DNA of 64,000 bases from Sphingomonas sp. AOB5 (GTDB taxonomy: Bacteria; Pseudomonadota; Alphaproteobacteria; Sphingomonadales; Sphingomonadaceae). This document shows, one piece after another, positions 49,272 to 58,104 of this stretch. Below the pieces are notes generated by a model. The model was given only the letters and a program-made list of their open reading frames with translations. It searched no databases and was not told the DNA's origin. The first letter of the stretch is position 1. Every line of letters starts with the position of its first letter. A program made the translations under genes and the position numbers. Location of the stretch: contig NZ_JARNTV010000012.1 of the NCBI RefSeq assembly GCF_029433115.1, positions 1 through 64,000 of the forward strand, given 5' to 3'.

Positions 49272-49520
49272 ATGAATGAGGATGCATGGTTCGTCCGCCG
49301 CGGCAGGGGATGGCTGATCTCGATCCGCCCGCGCCGCTGGCAGGGCTGGCTGATCACCGCGCTCTATGCCGGGATCGTGCTGCTGCTCGCCAATGTGGTC
49401 AAGTCCGCGCCCAGGGCGCTGCTCTGGGTCTGGCCAGTGGTGATTGCCGCGTTGACGCTGGTCTTCGTCGTCACCGCCTATCGCCTGTCGGAACCCGAGA
49501 AACCGGAAGGAGGAAAGTGA
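49272..49520 (+). CDS. Small membrane protein, SPFH cluster (82 aa)
   Basis: MNEDAWFVRRGRGWLISIRP continues RRWQGWLITALYAGIVLLLA and WVWPVVIAALTLVFVVTAYR, two membrane segments with a basic cytoplasmic N-terminus. It shares the start pattern W-F-x-R/P-x-R-x-x-G-x-x-I/P-x-x-W-Q-G-W with the 88-aa protein two genes on, so they are related. Function unknown. Confidence 0.75.
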   Translation: MNEDAWFVRRGRGWLISIRPRRWQGWLITALYAGIVLLLANVVKSAPRALLWVWPVVIAALTLVFVVTAYRLSEPEKPEGGK

Positions 49521-49621
49521 TGATGTTCATGACGGTCCATGCGAAGCCCGAGCGCGTGAAGCTGCTGGCGGCGATTGCGGTCGCGATGATCGGGATCGGC
49601 GCCGGGGTGATGTTCCTGTGA
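49520..49621 (+). CDS. 33-aa single-pass membrane peptide
   Basis: The frame starts on the A of the preceding stop (TGATG) and reads MMFMTVHAKPERVKLLAAIA, then VAMIGIGAGVMFL, a short cytoplasmic stretch and one membrane helix. GGAGGAAAG sits in the right place for the first ATG. Its TGA overlaps the GTG of the next gene by 4 bases. The coupling on both sides argues that it is translated; function unknown. Confidence 0.6.
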   Translation: MMFMTVHAKPERVKLLAAIAVAMIGIGAGVMFL

Positions 49622-49884
49622 GCGTGCGCGAGATGCGCGAATGGTATCGCGCGCGGCCCGGCTACTGGTTCCGGCCCAAACGCTATGGCTGGGGCGCGAC
49701 CCCGGTGACGTGGCAGGGCTGGGCAGCGACGTTCGCGCTGATCGCGTCGGCGGTGCTGATCGGCAGCTATGCGCAGGGGCTGGGCATGATCCGTTTCGCC
49801 CTGCTGGTGCCGCTGGTCCTCGGCTTCCTCCTGCTGTGCCGGGCGAAGACCGATGGCGAGTGGCGCTGGCGCTGGGGCGGCTAG
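49618..49884 (+). CDS. Small membrane protein, SPFH cluster (88 aa)
   Basis: It starts with GTG overlapping the previous stop. MSVREMREWYRARPGYWFRP precedes KRYGWGATPVTWQGWAATFA and two hydrophobic segments (about 38-55 and 58-76). The N-terminal W-x-x-R-P-K-x-Y-G-W-G motif parallels the 82-aa protein, so the two probably arose by duplication. It ends at 49884, overlapping the end of the convergent S1/P1 nuclease gene by 4 bases. Confidence 0.7.
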   Translation: MSVREMREWYRARPGYWFRPKRYGWGATPVTWQGWAATFALIASAVLIGSYAQGLGMIRFALLVPLVLGFLLLCRAKTDGEWRWRWGG

Positions 49885-50726
49885 CCCAGCGTCTCGTCCA
49901 GCAACCGGGCAAGGCGCAGGCCACCGCGGATCACTTGTAGCCGCGAAGGCTCGACCAGCTTCTCGATCGTGGCGTCGTCCAGCCTCACGCGCTGCGGGAT
50001 CGGGCCGCACGGATCGCCGCCCAGAGCGCTCGCATAGGTGACGTCGCGGGCGATGGCCCAGCTTTCGCGGCTCCAGTCCTCCACCGTCCCGCCATTGATC
50101 GCGGCGCGCTCGGCGGGCGTGTAGAGGCGGATCAGCGAAGGCGGGGTCGAGATGGCGCGCTCGGCCAGCCAGCCGTCCCAGATGCTGTGCAGGTTCAGCC
50201 GCTCTGGCGCGTAGAGGCCGTATGCGGCGCGGACGCGGTTGCCGCCCAGATCGTCATGATCCCCGGCATGCAGCGGCATGTGCACATCGCCGACGAAATG
50301 GATCAGGAAGGCCAGCGCCTGAATGCGTTCGCGCAACGGCACCTTGGGGTCCTTGAGCAGCTTCACGTCGCGATCGATCTGCGCCGACACGCAATTGCCG
50401 TCGCGGCACGCGCTCTTCAGGTCGAACGGCTTGCAGACATTGACGTTCTGATAGTGCCACGAACTCGCATAGCTGAAGCGCGCGCCCAGCTTCTTGATGC
50501 AGTCCGCCCATACGCTGGCTTCCTCGACAGTACGCGCCGGGCATTCGGGCGTGTCGAGCATCGACGAGCGCGCGAGCATCCGCGCGATCTCGGCCCGCGT
50601 CTCGGGCGTCACATTGCGATAGGCGATCTGCGCGACCGTCTCGTGCCCATATTCCCAATAGGCGAAGGCCGGGGTGGGGAGCAGGGCGACAAGTGCTGCG
50701 AACAGCGGGAGAAGGGCGCGAATCAT
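49881..50726 (-). CDS. S1/P1 family nuclease (281 aa)
   Basis: A signal peptide MIRALLPLFAALVALLPTPAFA precedes YWEYGHETVAQIA, where the Trp and His near the mature N-terminus are zinc ligands of the P1 family. Further ligands are in SSWHYQNVNV, LIHFVGDVHMPLHAGDHDDLGGN and NLHSIWDGWL. Four cysteines could form the usual disulfides. It is a periplasmic or secreted zinc-dependent single-strand nuclease with phosphatase activity. It follows the isoaspartyl peptidase gene by 71 bases on the same strand. Confidence 0.9.
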   Translation of the reverse strand: MIRALLPLFAALVALLPTPAFAYWEYGHETVAQIAYRNVTPETRAEIARMLARSSMLDTPECPARTVEEASVWADCIKKLGARFSYASSWHYQNVNVCKPFDLKSACRDGNCVSAQIDRDVKLLKDPKVPLRERIQALAFLIHFVGDVHMPLHAGDHDDLGGNRVRAAYGLYAPERLNLHSIWDGWLAERAISTPPSLIRLYTPAERAAINGGTVEDWSRESWAIARDVTYASALGGDPCGPIPQRVRLDDATIEKLVEPSRLQVIRGGLRLARLLDETLG

Positions 50727-50797
50727 GCGATTCCCGCTACTCTCCTCTTCTGCGCCGCGAAAGCCGCGACGCGTTTCCGTTGCGTTTCAGCGGCGGC

Positions 50798-51784
50798 TCA
50801 CTGCTCGCCGTAGAACTCGACCACGCGCTCGCCATTGGACGAGGCCTTGCCGCGGTACATGCCGGGCGTGTTGAAGCTCCACGCCATCTCGCCGGTCGGG
50901 CCGGTGACGATCACGCCGCCGGTGCCGCCCAGCTCGCGGGTCTCGGCCATCACCGTGTCGGCCGCCTGCTTCAGCGTCTCGCCCTTGAAGCGGACGCGTG
51001 CGCAGATCTCGTGTGCCACGCCTTCGCGGATGAAATATTCGCCGGCGCCGGTGGCCGAGACCGCACAGGCGCGATTGTCGGCATAGGTGCCGGCGCCGAT
51101 GATCGGGGAGTCGCCGATCCGGCCCCAGCGTTTGCCGGTCAGCCCGCCGGTCGAAGTGGCGGCGGCGACATTGCCCTGACTGTCCATCGCGACCGCGCCG
51201 ACCGTGCCGTACTTCAAATCGACATCGAACCAGTTCGCCTGGCGCGCCTTGAGTTCGTCGAGCTGGCGGCGGCGCTCGGGCGTGCCGAACCAGCTATTCT
51301 CGACCTGCTCCAGCCCCTGTTCGCGCGCAAACTGGTCCGCGCCTGCGCCGCTCAGCATGACGTGGGGGCTATGCTCCATCACCGCGCGGGCGAGCGCTAC
51401 GGGATGCCTCGTGGTGGTCGAACCCGCGATCGATCCGGCGGCGCGGGTGCGGCCGTCCATGATCGAGCTGTCCAGCTCGTTGATCCCGTCCCAGGTGAAC
51501 ACCGCGCCGCGTCCGGCGTTGAAATGCGGATCGTCTTCCAGAACCTGAACCGCCGCCTGCACCGCGTCGAGCGCGCTGCCGCCATTGGCCAGCACCTTGC
51601 TGCCCGCCTCCAGCGCAGCCTCGAGTCCCGTGCGGACCCCGGCTTCCTGTTCGGGCGTAACCCGGCTCTTCTCGATGATCCCGGCGCCGCCATGGATCAC
51701 CAGGGTCCATTTGGGGCGCTCCTGCGCATTTGCGGGGGACGTCATCAGCAAGGCTCCGAGCAGAAACAGGAAGAGGCGCATCAC
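50798..51784 (-). CDS. iaaA: Isoaspartyl peptidase / L-asparaginase, plant-type (328 aa)
   Basis: The signal peptide MMRLFLFLLGALLMTSPANA makes it periplasmic. It is an N-terminal nucleophile hydrolase: LVIHGGAGII at the start of the mature chain, NAGRGAVFTWDG, and autoprocessing before Thr194 in KYGTVGAVAMDSQGNVAAAT. ATSTGGLTGKRWGRIGDSPI supplies the binding loop. It cleaves beta-aspartyl peptides and Asn. Its ATG overlaps the stop of the acyltransferase upstream by 4 bases (ATGA). Confidence 0.93.
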   Translation of the reverse strand: MMRLFLFLLGALLMTSPANAQERPKWTLVIHGGAGIIEKSRVTPEQEAGVRTGLEAALEAGSKVLANGGSALDAVQAAVQVLEDDPHFNAGRGAVFTWDGINELDSSIMDGRTRAAGSIAGSTTTRHPVALARAVMEHSPHVMLSGAGADQFAREQGLEQVENSWFGTPERRRQLDELKARQANWFDVDLKYGTVGAVAMDSQGNVAAATSTGGLTGKRWGRIGDSPIIGAGTYADNRACAVSATGAGEYFIREGVAHEICARVRFKGETLKQAADTVMAETRELGGTGGVIVTGPTGEMAWSFNTPGMYRGKASSNGERVVEFYGEQ

Positions 51785-52956
51785 GGCACTCCCATGGGTT
51801 GCGCGGCTGCCTTAGCAGATCGCTTGCTCCGTGCCAGCCGCAGCCCGATCAGCGGACGAAGTAACGGGACTTCGCGGCCAGTCAGATAGAATGCCCAGCA
51901 TCCCGCAACGGTTGCGGCGACGAGGATTGCGAACTCCACGCCCGGCGACAGCGCGAAGGGCAGCAGCCACCATCCCGCCAGCACGATGATCGACTGATGG
52001 ATGATGTAGAAGGGGAACACCGCCTCGGTCAGCATCGGCCGCCATTCATGGTCGCGGTTCCAGTAGCGGTCGGCGATCCCGATCAGCGCCACCACCGTGC
52101 ACCAGCCCTGCACCAGCCGCGCGCCGCGGAACAGGATCGCCAATTCGATGGGCGCGCGGCTATTGCCCGGCCATGCGATCTCGATCCCCGCGACGACGGC
52201 ATAGGCAGCCAGCGCGATGACCGCCGCGACCTTCCACCAGCAGCGGATCGCACCCCATGTCCCCGGCGCGTCGCGCAGGAAGAAGCCGAAGACGAATGCC
52301 GGGAAATACATGCGGTGCGCGACCATGTCGTCGACCAGCGCATGGGTCTCCTTCGCGTCGGTTCCGCTGATTGCCATGTGCACGCCCAGCCAGGCGATCG
52401 GCACGATCAGCAGTCCCGGCCCGCTCAGCAGATCGTCGATGAAGCGCGCGAAGCTTTCCTGCGCGCGCGCCGGGGTCAGCGCCAGGATCGCCACCGCCAG
52501 CATCGTATAGACCCACAGATAGACGACGAACCACAGATGCTGCCACGTCGGCACGACGATCCCGTAGATCGCGGCGAAGCGGAAATAGTCGGTCGTCCAG
52601 AAATGCGTATAGCCATGGGTATAGCCATGCTTGAACATCAGTTCGATCCAGGGCTGGACCGGGATCAGGAAGATCATCGCGAACACGAGCGGGACCAGCA
52701 GCCGTGCCGCGCGCGAGACGATGAATGCCCGCACGCTCTCCCGCCCGAACAGCGCCGCGCTGGCATAGCCCGCGACGACGAACAGCAAGGGCAGCCGCCA
52801 CGCATTCGCCGCCAGCATCGGCACCGCCACCCAGTCGAGCGGCTGTGCGGTCTTCACGTGCCAGTCCCATGGCACGAAGAACATGCCGATATGATAGAGG
52901 ATCAGCAGCGCGAACGCGCCGATCCGCAGCCAGTCCATCCCGTAATGCCGGTCCAT
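51781..52956 (-). CDS. Acyltransferase-3 family membrane protein A (391 aa)
   Basis: MDRHYGMDWLRIGAFALLIL starts the family motif, with H-x-x-x-x-F pattern in LYHIGMFF and about ten membrane segments. WRLPLLFVVAGYASAALF and the later HQSIIVLAGWW are typical of OpgC/MdoC-like O-acyltransferases that decorate periplasmic glucans or polysaccharides. A paralogue lies 2 kb away at 53823-55031, transcribed in the same direction. It is coupled to the isoaspartyl peptidase by a 4-base overlap. Confidence 0.88.
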   Translation of the reverse strand: MDRHYGMDWLRIGAFALLILYHIGMFFVPWDWHVKTAQPLDWVAVPMLAANAWRLPLLFVVAGYASAALFGRESVRAFIVSRAARLLVPLVFAMIFLIPVQPWIELMFKHGYTHGYTHFWTTDYFRFAAIYGIVVPTWQHLWFVVYLWVYTMLAVAILALTPARAQESFARFIDDLLSGPGLLIVPIAWLGVHMAISGTDAKETHALVDDMVAHRMYFPAFVFGFFLRDAPGTWGAIRCWWKVAAVIALAAYAVVAGIEIAWPGNSRAPIELAILFRGARLVQGWCTVVALIGIADRYWNRDHEWRPMLTEAVFPFYIIHQSIIVLAGWWLLPFALSPGVEFAILVAATVAGCWAFYLTGREVPLLRPLIGLRLARSKRSAKAAAQPMGVP

Positions 52957-53045
52957 CCGATCGCTCCCATTGCCGATTGCGGCGATGGCTAGCGGGCGGC
53001 CCGCGCTGCCTCTATCGAAGAGGGAGGAGCGGCGGCGGGCGCGGG

Positions 53046-53876
53046 ATGGCGGAACGGGCGGCAGGGACGAATGGCGGGCGAGGCGGGGCGAGCGACGATG
53101 CGCTGCGCCGCCGGCACCTGCTGTGGCTGATCGCCGCAGGCATTGCCTTCATCGCGATCCAGTCGGTCGCCAATGTCGAATCGACGATCGAGGACATGGC
53201 CAAGCTGGGCGTGGCCGAGACGCGTGTGCATGTATGGACCTGGCAGTTGACCAGCGTCGCGGTTTGGCTCGCGCTGATCCCGATGCTGTGGTGGTTGACG
53301 GCGCGGCTGCGGCCGCCGCGCTGTTCCTGGGGCATGGCTGTGCTGTTCCACGCGCTCGCGACGGTGCCGGTCTCGCTGGCGCATGTGCTGGCGATGGTGG
53401 CGCTACGCAAGCTGATCTACGCGGCGGGCGGCGAGAGCTATGCGTTCGACGACTGGCCGATGGGGTTGCTCTACGAATATCGCAAGGACGTCGCGACTTA
53501 TGCGATGGGACTGGCGTTTGTCGGCTTCGGTCAATGGCTATTGTCCCGCCCCTTGCCCGAGCTGCGCGTCGATGCGGTGCTGGAAGTGCCCGATGGCAGC
53601 ATCACGCACCGGGTGCCGGTGGACGAGATCGATTGGGCGGCATCGGCCGGCAATTATGTCGAGATCGCCTGGGGCCCGCGGACCCTACTGCATCGCTGCA
53701 CGCTGGCGGCGTTGCAAGACCAGTTGGGACCCGGCTTTGCGCGCATCCATCGGGGCCGCCTCGTCCGCCGCGCCGCGGTCCGCGCGGTCGAGACCGACCG
53801 CAGTGGTGACTTCTCCGTGACCCTAGCGAGCGGGACCCAGCTGCGCGGCAGTCGCAGGTTTCGAGAGGGGCTTTGA
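53046..53876 (+). CDS. Membrane-bound LytTR transcriptional regulator (276 aa)
   Basis: The ATG at 53046 gives MAERAAGTNGGRGGASDDAL, then four membrane segments (about 28-45, 68-86, 96-118 and 145-162). The C-terminal LytTR DNA-binding domain starts near 175: HRVPVDEIDWAASAGNYVEI, LLHRCTLAALQDQLGPGFAR and RIHRGRLVRRAAVRAVE. Such proteins regulate genes directly from the membrane. It lies between two acyltransferase genes on the opposite strand and overlaps the end of the second by 54 bases. Confidence 0.88.
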   Translation: MAERAAGTNGGRGGASDDALRRRHLLWLIAAGIAFIAIQSVANVESTIEDMAKLGVAETRVHVWTWQLTSVAVWLALIPMLWWLTARLRPPRCSWGMAVLFHALATVPVSLAHVLAMVALRKLIYAAGGESYAFDDWPMGLLYEYRKDVATYAMGLAFVGFGQWLLSRPLPELRVDAVLEVPDGSITHRVPVDEIDWAASAGNYVEIAWGPRTLLHRCTLAALQDQLGPGFARIHRGRLVRRAAVRAVETDRSGDFSVTLASGTQLRGSRRFREGL

Positions 53877-55031
53877 CGACAGGCCGATGAACGGCCGCAG
53901 CCACGATATGTCGCGCCCGATCAGGTAGAAGGCGAGGCAGGCTGCCGCGGTGCCGCTCAGCAGCAGCACGAACTCGGCGCCTGCGCTCAGGTTCAGCGGC
54001 AGGCTGTACCAAGCGAGCAGCACGATCACCGGATGATGGATCAGGTAGAAGGGGAACACCGCCTCGGCCAAAGTCGCGCGCCACGGATGGTCGCGGTTCC
54101 ACCAGGTCTGGGCGATATGGAACAGCGGCAGGATCATGCCCCATCCCATCGCGATCCGCGCCGCCCGGTCGATCGCCATCGCGCCATGCCCGATCGGCGT
54201 CGCGCCGGGATAGGTCAGCTCCATGGTGACGTCGATCGCTCCGGCAATGGCGGCCAGCAGCAGCGCCGGCTTCCACACCCGCGCGATCGCCGGCCATAGC
54301 GACGGCGCCCCGCCCAGCACGAAACCCGCGATAAAGATCGGCAGGAACTGCGCATGCCCGGACCAGTCGCGCAGCAGTCCCTGCCGCTCGGGCACGACGA
54401 ACAGCAAGGCCAGCTTCAGCCCGACCAGCACCAGCATTGGTGCCCACAGGATGCGATAGCCCTGGCCGAGCCAGGCCGCGGCGGCATCGAACGCACGCAT
54501 GACCAGCGCGCCGCGCCACGCCAGCGCCGCGGCCAGCAGGAAGGTATAGGCCGCCAGATAGGCGACGAACCACAGATGCTCCCAGCTGGGAAACTCGCGG
54601 CCGTAATATTCGCCCCAGCGCCAATAGTCGCTGGTCCAGAAGTGGAGGTACGAGCCGGTGTAGCCGCCCTCCATCACCAGCACCCACATCTCCAGCGGCA
54701 CCAGCACGGCCATGCCGAAGCCGAGCGGTATCAGCAGGCGCTTGACCCGTGATCGCGCGAACGGCCCCGCGCCGCCCGACTTCACGAACAAGGCGCGCGA
54801 GGCATAGCCCGAGACCGCGAACAGCAAGGGCAGCCGCCACGGCGTCACCAGCGCCATCGGTACGATCAGTTCGGGAAAGCGATAGGCGGTGTGGATCACC
54901 CACTGCCACGGCGCGAAGGCCATGCCGATATGGTAGAAGATCAGCAGGGCGAACGCGGCAATGCGCAGCCAGTCCAACCCGTAATGGCGCTGGCTTGTCG
55001 GGGTCGCGGAACTGGCGGCGATATTGCCCAT
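53823..55031 (-). CDS. Acyltransferase-3 family membrane protein B (402 aa)
   Basis: MGNIAASSATPTSQRHYGLD leads into WLRIAAFALLIFYHIGMAFA, followed by WRLPLLFAVSGYASRALFVK, FWTSDYWRWGEYYGREFPSW and FPFYLIHHPVIVLLAWY. About ten membrane segments. It is a close paralogue of protein A by eye (same motif order and the shared HYGxDWLRI start), so a duplication around the LytTR gene is likely. Substrate unknown. Its 3' end overlaps the LytTR gene by 54 bases. Confidence 0.88.
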   Translation of the reverse strand: MGNIAASSATPTSQRHYGLDWLRIAAFALLIFYHIGMAFAPWQWVIHTAYRFPELIVPMALVTPWRLPLLFAVSGYASRALFVKSGGAGPFARSRVKRLLIPLGFGMAVLVPLEMWVLVMEGGYTGSYLHFWTSDYWRWGEYYGREFPSWEHLWFVAYLAAYTFLLAAALAWRGALVMRAFDAAAAWLGQGYRILWAPMLVLVGLKLALLFVVPERQGLLRDWSGHAQFLPIFIAGFVLGGAPSLWPAIARVWKPALLLAAIAGAIDVTMELTYPGATPIGHGAMAIDRAARIAMGWGMILPLFHIAQTWWNRDHPWRATLAEAVFPFYLIHHPVIVLLAWYSLPLNLSAGAEFVLLLSGTAAACLAFYLIGRDISWLRPFIGLSSKPLSKPATAAQLGPAR

Positions 55032-55158
55032 CGTTTCGCCATAGCGCGCTCACGTAAGGGAAGCGTTACGGCCCCGATTTAGGTAGATTCCCCTAGCTTC
55101 ATCCTTTCGCAACTGCTTTCCGCCCAGACCGGTGCGGAGTTGCGGGGAGGAAATTCGC

Positions 55159-56445
55159 ATGAGCGCCAGTCCATTAGCCGAATTTCTGAGCACGGCCGAC
55201 GTCGCCAGCGGACCGCAGGGCCGCTCCCAGATCGATGCGATCCTCGAAGCGGTGCGGCTCCATCTCGGCATGGAGATCGCCTACACCTCGCGTTACGTCG
55301 GCGATGAGCGCGAGTTCACCCATATCAGTTCCGACCTCCAGCTCCCCGCCGCGCCCGGCGACCGCGAACCGCTGGAACAGAGCTTCTGCTATTATGTCCT
55401 TCAGGGCCGCCTGCCCGAGCTGATCCACGACGCGCGCCAATATGAGCTCGCCGCTTCGGTGCCGATCGTCAACGCACTGCCGGTCGGCGCGCATCTGAAC
55501 GTTCCGCTGCGCTACAAGGACGGCAGCATCTATGGCAGCTTCTGCTGCCTCAGCCGCGCGGTCGATACCACGCTGACCCAGCGCGATCTCAACACCATGC
55601 GCGTCTTCGCCGATCTGGCGATGGAGCAGATCGAGCGTGATCGCGACGCCGACGCGCGCCGTCAGGTGATGATCGACCGCATCCAGAATGCGATCGACTC
55701 AGGCCAGCCCGCGATCTTCCTCCAGCCGATCCACCGGCTCGACACCGGCCGCAGCGCGGGCTGCGAGGCGCTGGCCCGCTTCACCGATGCCAGCAAGCGT
55801 CCGCCCAACGAGTGGTTCGACGAAGCCTTCGAAGTCGGCATGGGCACCGAGCTGGAGCTGGCGGCGATCCGCAACGCGCTTGCCGGGGCGGCCTATGCGC
55901 CGGCCGATCACTATGTCTCGATCAACGTCTCGCCCGAAACGGCGCTGTCGGGGAAGCTCGGCCCGATGCTGGAGGCGGCTGGACGGTCCAATCTGGTGCT
56001 CGAAGTCACCGAGCATTCGGGCGTGGAGGACTATCAGGCGCTGCGCGACGCATTGCTCGAGCTGCGCCGCTATGGCCGCATCGCCATCGACGATTTCGGC
56101 GCGGGCTATTCCAGCCTTCGCCACATCATCTCGCTCGAACCCGATATCCTCAAGCTCGACATGAGCCTTGTCCGCGGCATCCATCTCGATCCGGCGCGTC
56201 GCGCGCTGGCCAGCGCGATGGTCGGCTTTGCCGGGCGGGTGAACGCCAGCATCGTCGCCGAAGGCGTCGAGCTGCCCGAGGAGAATGCGGTGCTGCGCGA
56301 TCTGGGCGTCACCTATGGGCAGGGCTATCTGTTCAGCCGCCCGATGCCCTTGGTCGCGGCGCAACAGCATATGCTGGGCGTGGCCGCCGAAGCCGAAGCG
56401 CCGCTGGTTCGTCCCGGCGATATCCGCCGCGTTGCGCACGGTTGA
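55159..56445 (+). CDS. GAF-EAL cyclic-di-GMP phosphodiesterase (428 aa)
   Basis: ATG 55159, with GGGGAGG 8 bases upstream, gives MSASPLAEFLSTADVASGPQ. Residues about 18-165 are a GAF sensor domain (LEAVRLHLGMEIAYTSRYVG, LNVPLRYKDGSIYGSFCCLS). The EAL domain follows from about 175, with CEALAR (EAL itself near 202), INVSPETALSG, EVTEHSGVEDY, DDFGAGYSSLRHI near 311 and AEGVE. All metal and catalytic acids look present, so it should hydrolyse c-di-GMP to pGpG. It is soluble and stands alone upstream of ispG. Confidence 0.93.
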   Translation: MSASPLAEFLSTADVASGPQGRSQIDAILEAVRLHLGMEIAYTSRYVGDEREFTHISSDLQLPAAPGDREPLEQSFCYYVLQGRLPELIHDARQYELAASVPIVNALPVGAHLNVPLRYKDGSIYGSFCCLSRAVDTTLTQRDLNTMRVFADLAMEQIERDRDADARRQVMIDRIQNAIDSGQPAIFLQPIHRLDTGRSAGCEALARFTDASKRPPNEWFDEAFEVGMGTELELAAIRNALAGAAYAPADHYVSINVSPETALSGKLGPMLEAAGRSNLVLEVTEHSGVEDYQALRDALLELRRYGRIAIDDFGAGYSSLRHIISLEPDILKLDMSLVRGIHLDPARRALASAMVGFAGRVNASIVAEGVELPEENAVLRDLGVTYGQGYLFSRPMPLVAAQQHMLGVAAEAEAPLVRPGDIRRVAHG

Positions 56446-56530
56446 GGAAGATATCCGGATCGCGTCCGCTTTCGGTGCAGGCGCAAGCTAGGCGTTTCCT
56501 TGGGGGCTTCGCGAGGGTATAGCGCCACCC

Positions 56531-57655
56531 ATGTCCATCCGTCCCTGGCGCGATATCCATCGCCGCACCTCGCGGCAGATCATGGTCGGCAACGTCCCCG
56601 TCGGGGGCGATGCCCCGGTGACGGTCCAGACCATGACCAATACCCCCACCTCCGACGCAAAGGCGACGATCGACCAGATCCGCCGCTGCGAGGATGCCGG
56701 CGTCGACATCATCCGCGTGAGCTGCCCCGATGTGGAATCGACCGCGGCGCTCAAGCAGATCGTCCGCGCCAGCCGCGTGCCGATCGTCGCCGACATCCAT
56801 TTCCACTACAAGCGCGCACTGGAAGCAGCCGATGCGGGCGCGGCCTGCCTGCGCATCAATCCGGGCAATATCGGATCGGCATCGCGGGTGAAGGAAGTGG
56901 TCGATGCGGCCAAGGCCAATGGCTGTGCGATCCGCATCGGCGTGAACGCCGGTAGCCTCGAAAAGGACCTGCTCGAAAAATATGGCGAGCCGTGTCCCGA
57001 GGCGCTGGTCGAAAGCGCGATGGATCACATCAAGCTGCTCCAGGACCATGACTTCCACGAATACAAGGTCGCGGTGAAGGCCAGCGACCTGTTCCTCGCG
57101 GTCGCGGCCTATCAGCAACTCGCCGAGATGGTCGATTGCCCGCTGCATCTGGGCATCACCGAAGCCGGCGGGTTCGTCGGCGGCACGGTCAAGTCGTCGA
57201 TCGGGATCGGCAGTCTGCTCTGGTACGGCATCGGCGACACGATTCGCGTCAGCCTGTCGGCCGAGCCGGAAGAGGAGGTCCGGGTCGGGTTCGAAATCCT
57301 GAAGGCACTCGGCATCCGCAATCGCGGCGTTCGCGTCGTTTCCTGCCCCAGCTGCGCGCGGCAGGGCTTCGACGTAATCCGCACGGTACAGGCGCTGGAG
57401 GAACGGCTCCAGCATATCCGCACACCCATGTCGCTCTCGGTGCTGGGCTGCGTGGTGAACGGCCCCGGCGAAGCGCGCGAAACCGATATCGGCATCACTG
57501 GCGGCGGCAACGGCAAGCACATGGTCTATCTCTCGGGCGTGACCGATCACCATGTGCAGGACGCCGGGATGATCGATCACATCGTCAAGCTGGTCGAAGC
57601 CAAGGCCGCCGAGATCGAAGCGGCCGACGAAGCGGCGGTTCAGGCCGCGGAGTGA
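56531..57655 (+). CDS. ispG: 4-hydroxy-3-methylbut-2-enyl diphosphate synthase IspG
   Basis: The 374-aa protein [20 protein letters not shown] has the TIM barrel part with [20 protein letters not shown] and [14 protein letters not shown], and the C-terminal iron-sulfur part with cysteines in [12 protein letters not shown] and [13 protein letters not shown] for the [4Fe-4S] cluster. It makes HMBPP from MEcPP in the MEP isoprenoid pathway. Its TGA overlaps the GTG of the following repeat protein (GTGA). Confidence 0.97.
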   Translation: MSIRPWRDIHRRTSRQIMVGNVPVGGDAPVTVQTMTNTPTSDAKATIDQIRRCEDAGVDIIRVSCPDVESTAALKQIVRASRVPIVADIHFHYKRALEAADAGAACLRINPGNIGSASRVKEVVDAAKANGCAIRIGVNAGSLEKDLLEKYGEPCPEALVESAMDHIKLLQDHDFHEYKVAVKASDLFLAVAAYQQLAEMVDCPLHLGITEAGGFVGGTVKSSIGIGSLLWYGIGDTIRVSLSAEPEEEVRVGFEILKALGIRNRGVRVVSCPSCARQGFDVIRTVQALEERLQHIRTPMSLSVLGCVVNGPGEARETDIGITGGGNGKHMVYLSGVTDHHVQDAGMIDHIVKLVEAKAAEIEAADEAAVQAAE

Positions 57656-57933
57656 AGGACAAGCCCGCCTTGCCGGTGAAGGACGACCTGCAAGGGGATC
57701 GGGCGATCGGCGCGACGGCAGTGGGCGCATCGGCCACCGGGGCTTCGGCAACGGGCATTTCCACGACTACTGCGGTCGCGGTTGGCGCCTTCGCGATGGG
57801 CGCGCTGGCAGTAGGCGCCTTCGCCATCGGCCGGTTGTGGATCGGCCGCGCACATATCGGCAAACTGCGCATCGACGAACTGGAAGTCGGCCGGATTGTT
57901 CGGCTGGATGAAGGCTTCGGCGGTTCGGAGTAG
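57652..57933 (+). CDS. Ala/Gly-rich repeat protein coupled to ispG (93 aa)
   Basis: It starts with GTG overlapping the ispG stop. After [15 protein letters not shown] comes a run of short repeats, [17 protein letters not shown] and [20 protein letters not shown], then [19 protein letters not shown]. The regular A/V/I-x-G spacing every five residues is like a pentapeptide or beta-solenoid repeat, perhaps stacking as a short right-handed helix. No signal peptide or clear membrane segment, though the central part is hydrophobic. I know of no function; coupling to ispG may be only positional. Confidence 0.75.
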   Translation: MKDKPALPVKDDLQGDRAIGATAVGASATGASATGISTTTAVAVGAFAMGALAVGAFAIGRLWIGRAHIGKLRIDELEVGRIVRLDEGFGGSE

Positions 57934-57935
57934 CT

Positions 57936-58045
57936 CGTCACCCCGGCCGAAGTGCCGGGGTCCACTGTGCCTCCCGCGTTGAACTTTGCGCCTCTTGTCT
58001 TGCCGTCGCCTCCCGGTGGACCCCGGCACTTCGGCCGGGGTGACG
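57936..58045. repeat. REP-like doublet (30-bp perfect inverted repeat)
   Basis: 57936-57965 and 58016-58045 are exact reverse complements over 30 bp, 50 bases apart. Each arm holds a small hairpin, CCCCGGC and GCCGGGG around a 6-base loop. It lies 2 bases past the repeat-protein stop and 59 bases before the next gene on the same strand. Confidence 0.95.
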
Positions 58046-58104
58046 CGTATGAGAATGGCGCGTTGACCCTCGCCTTTGTTACGCGCCCGCGCTAACTGGC
58101 CGCC

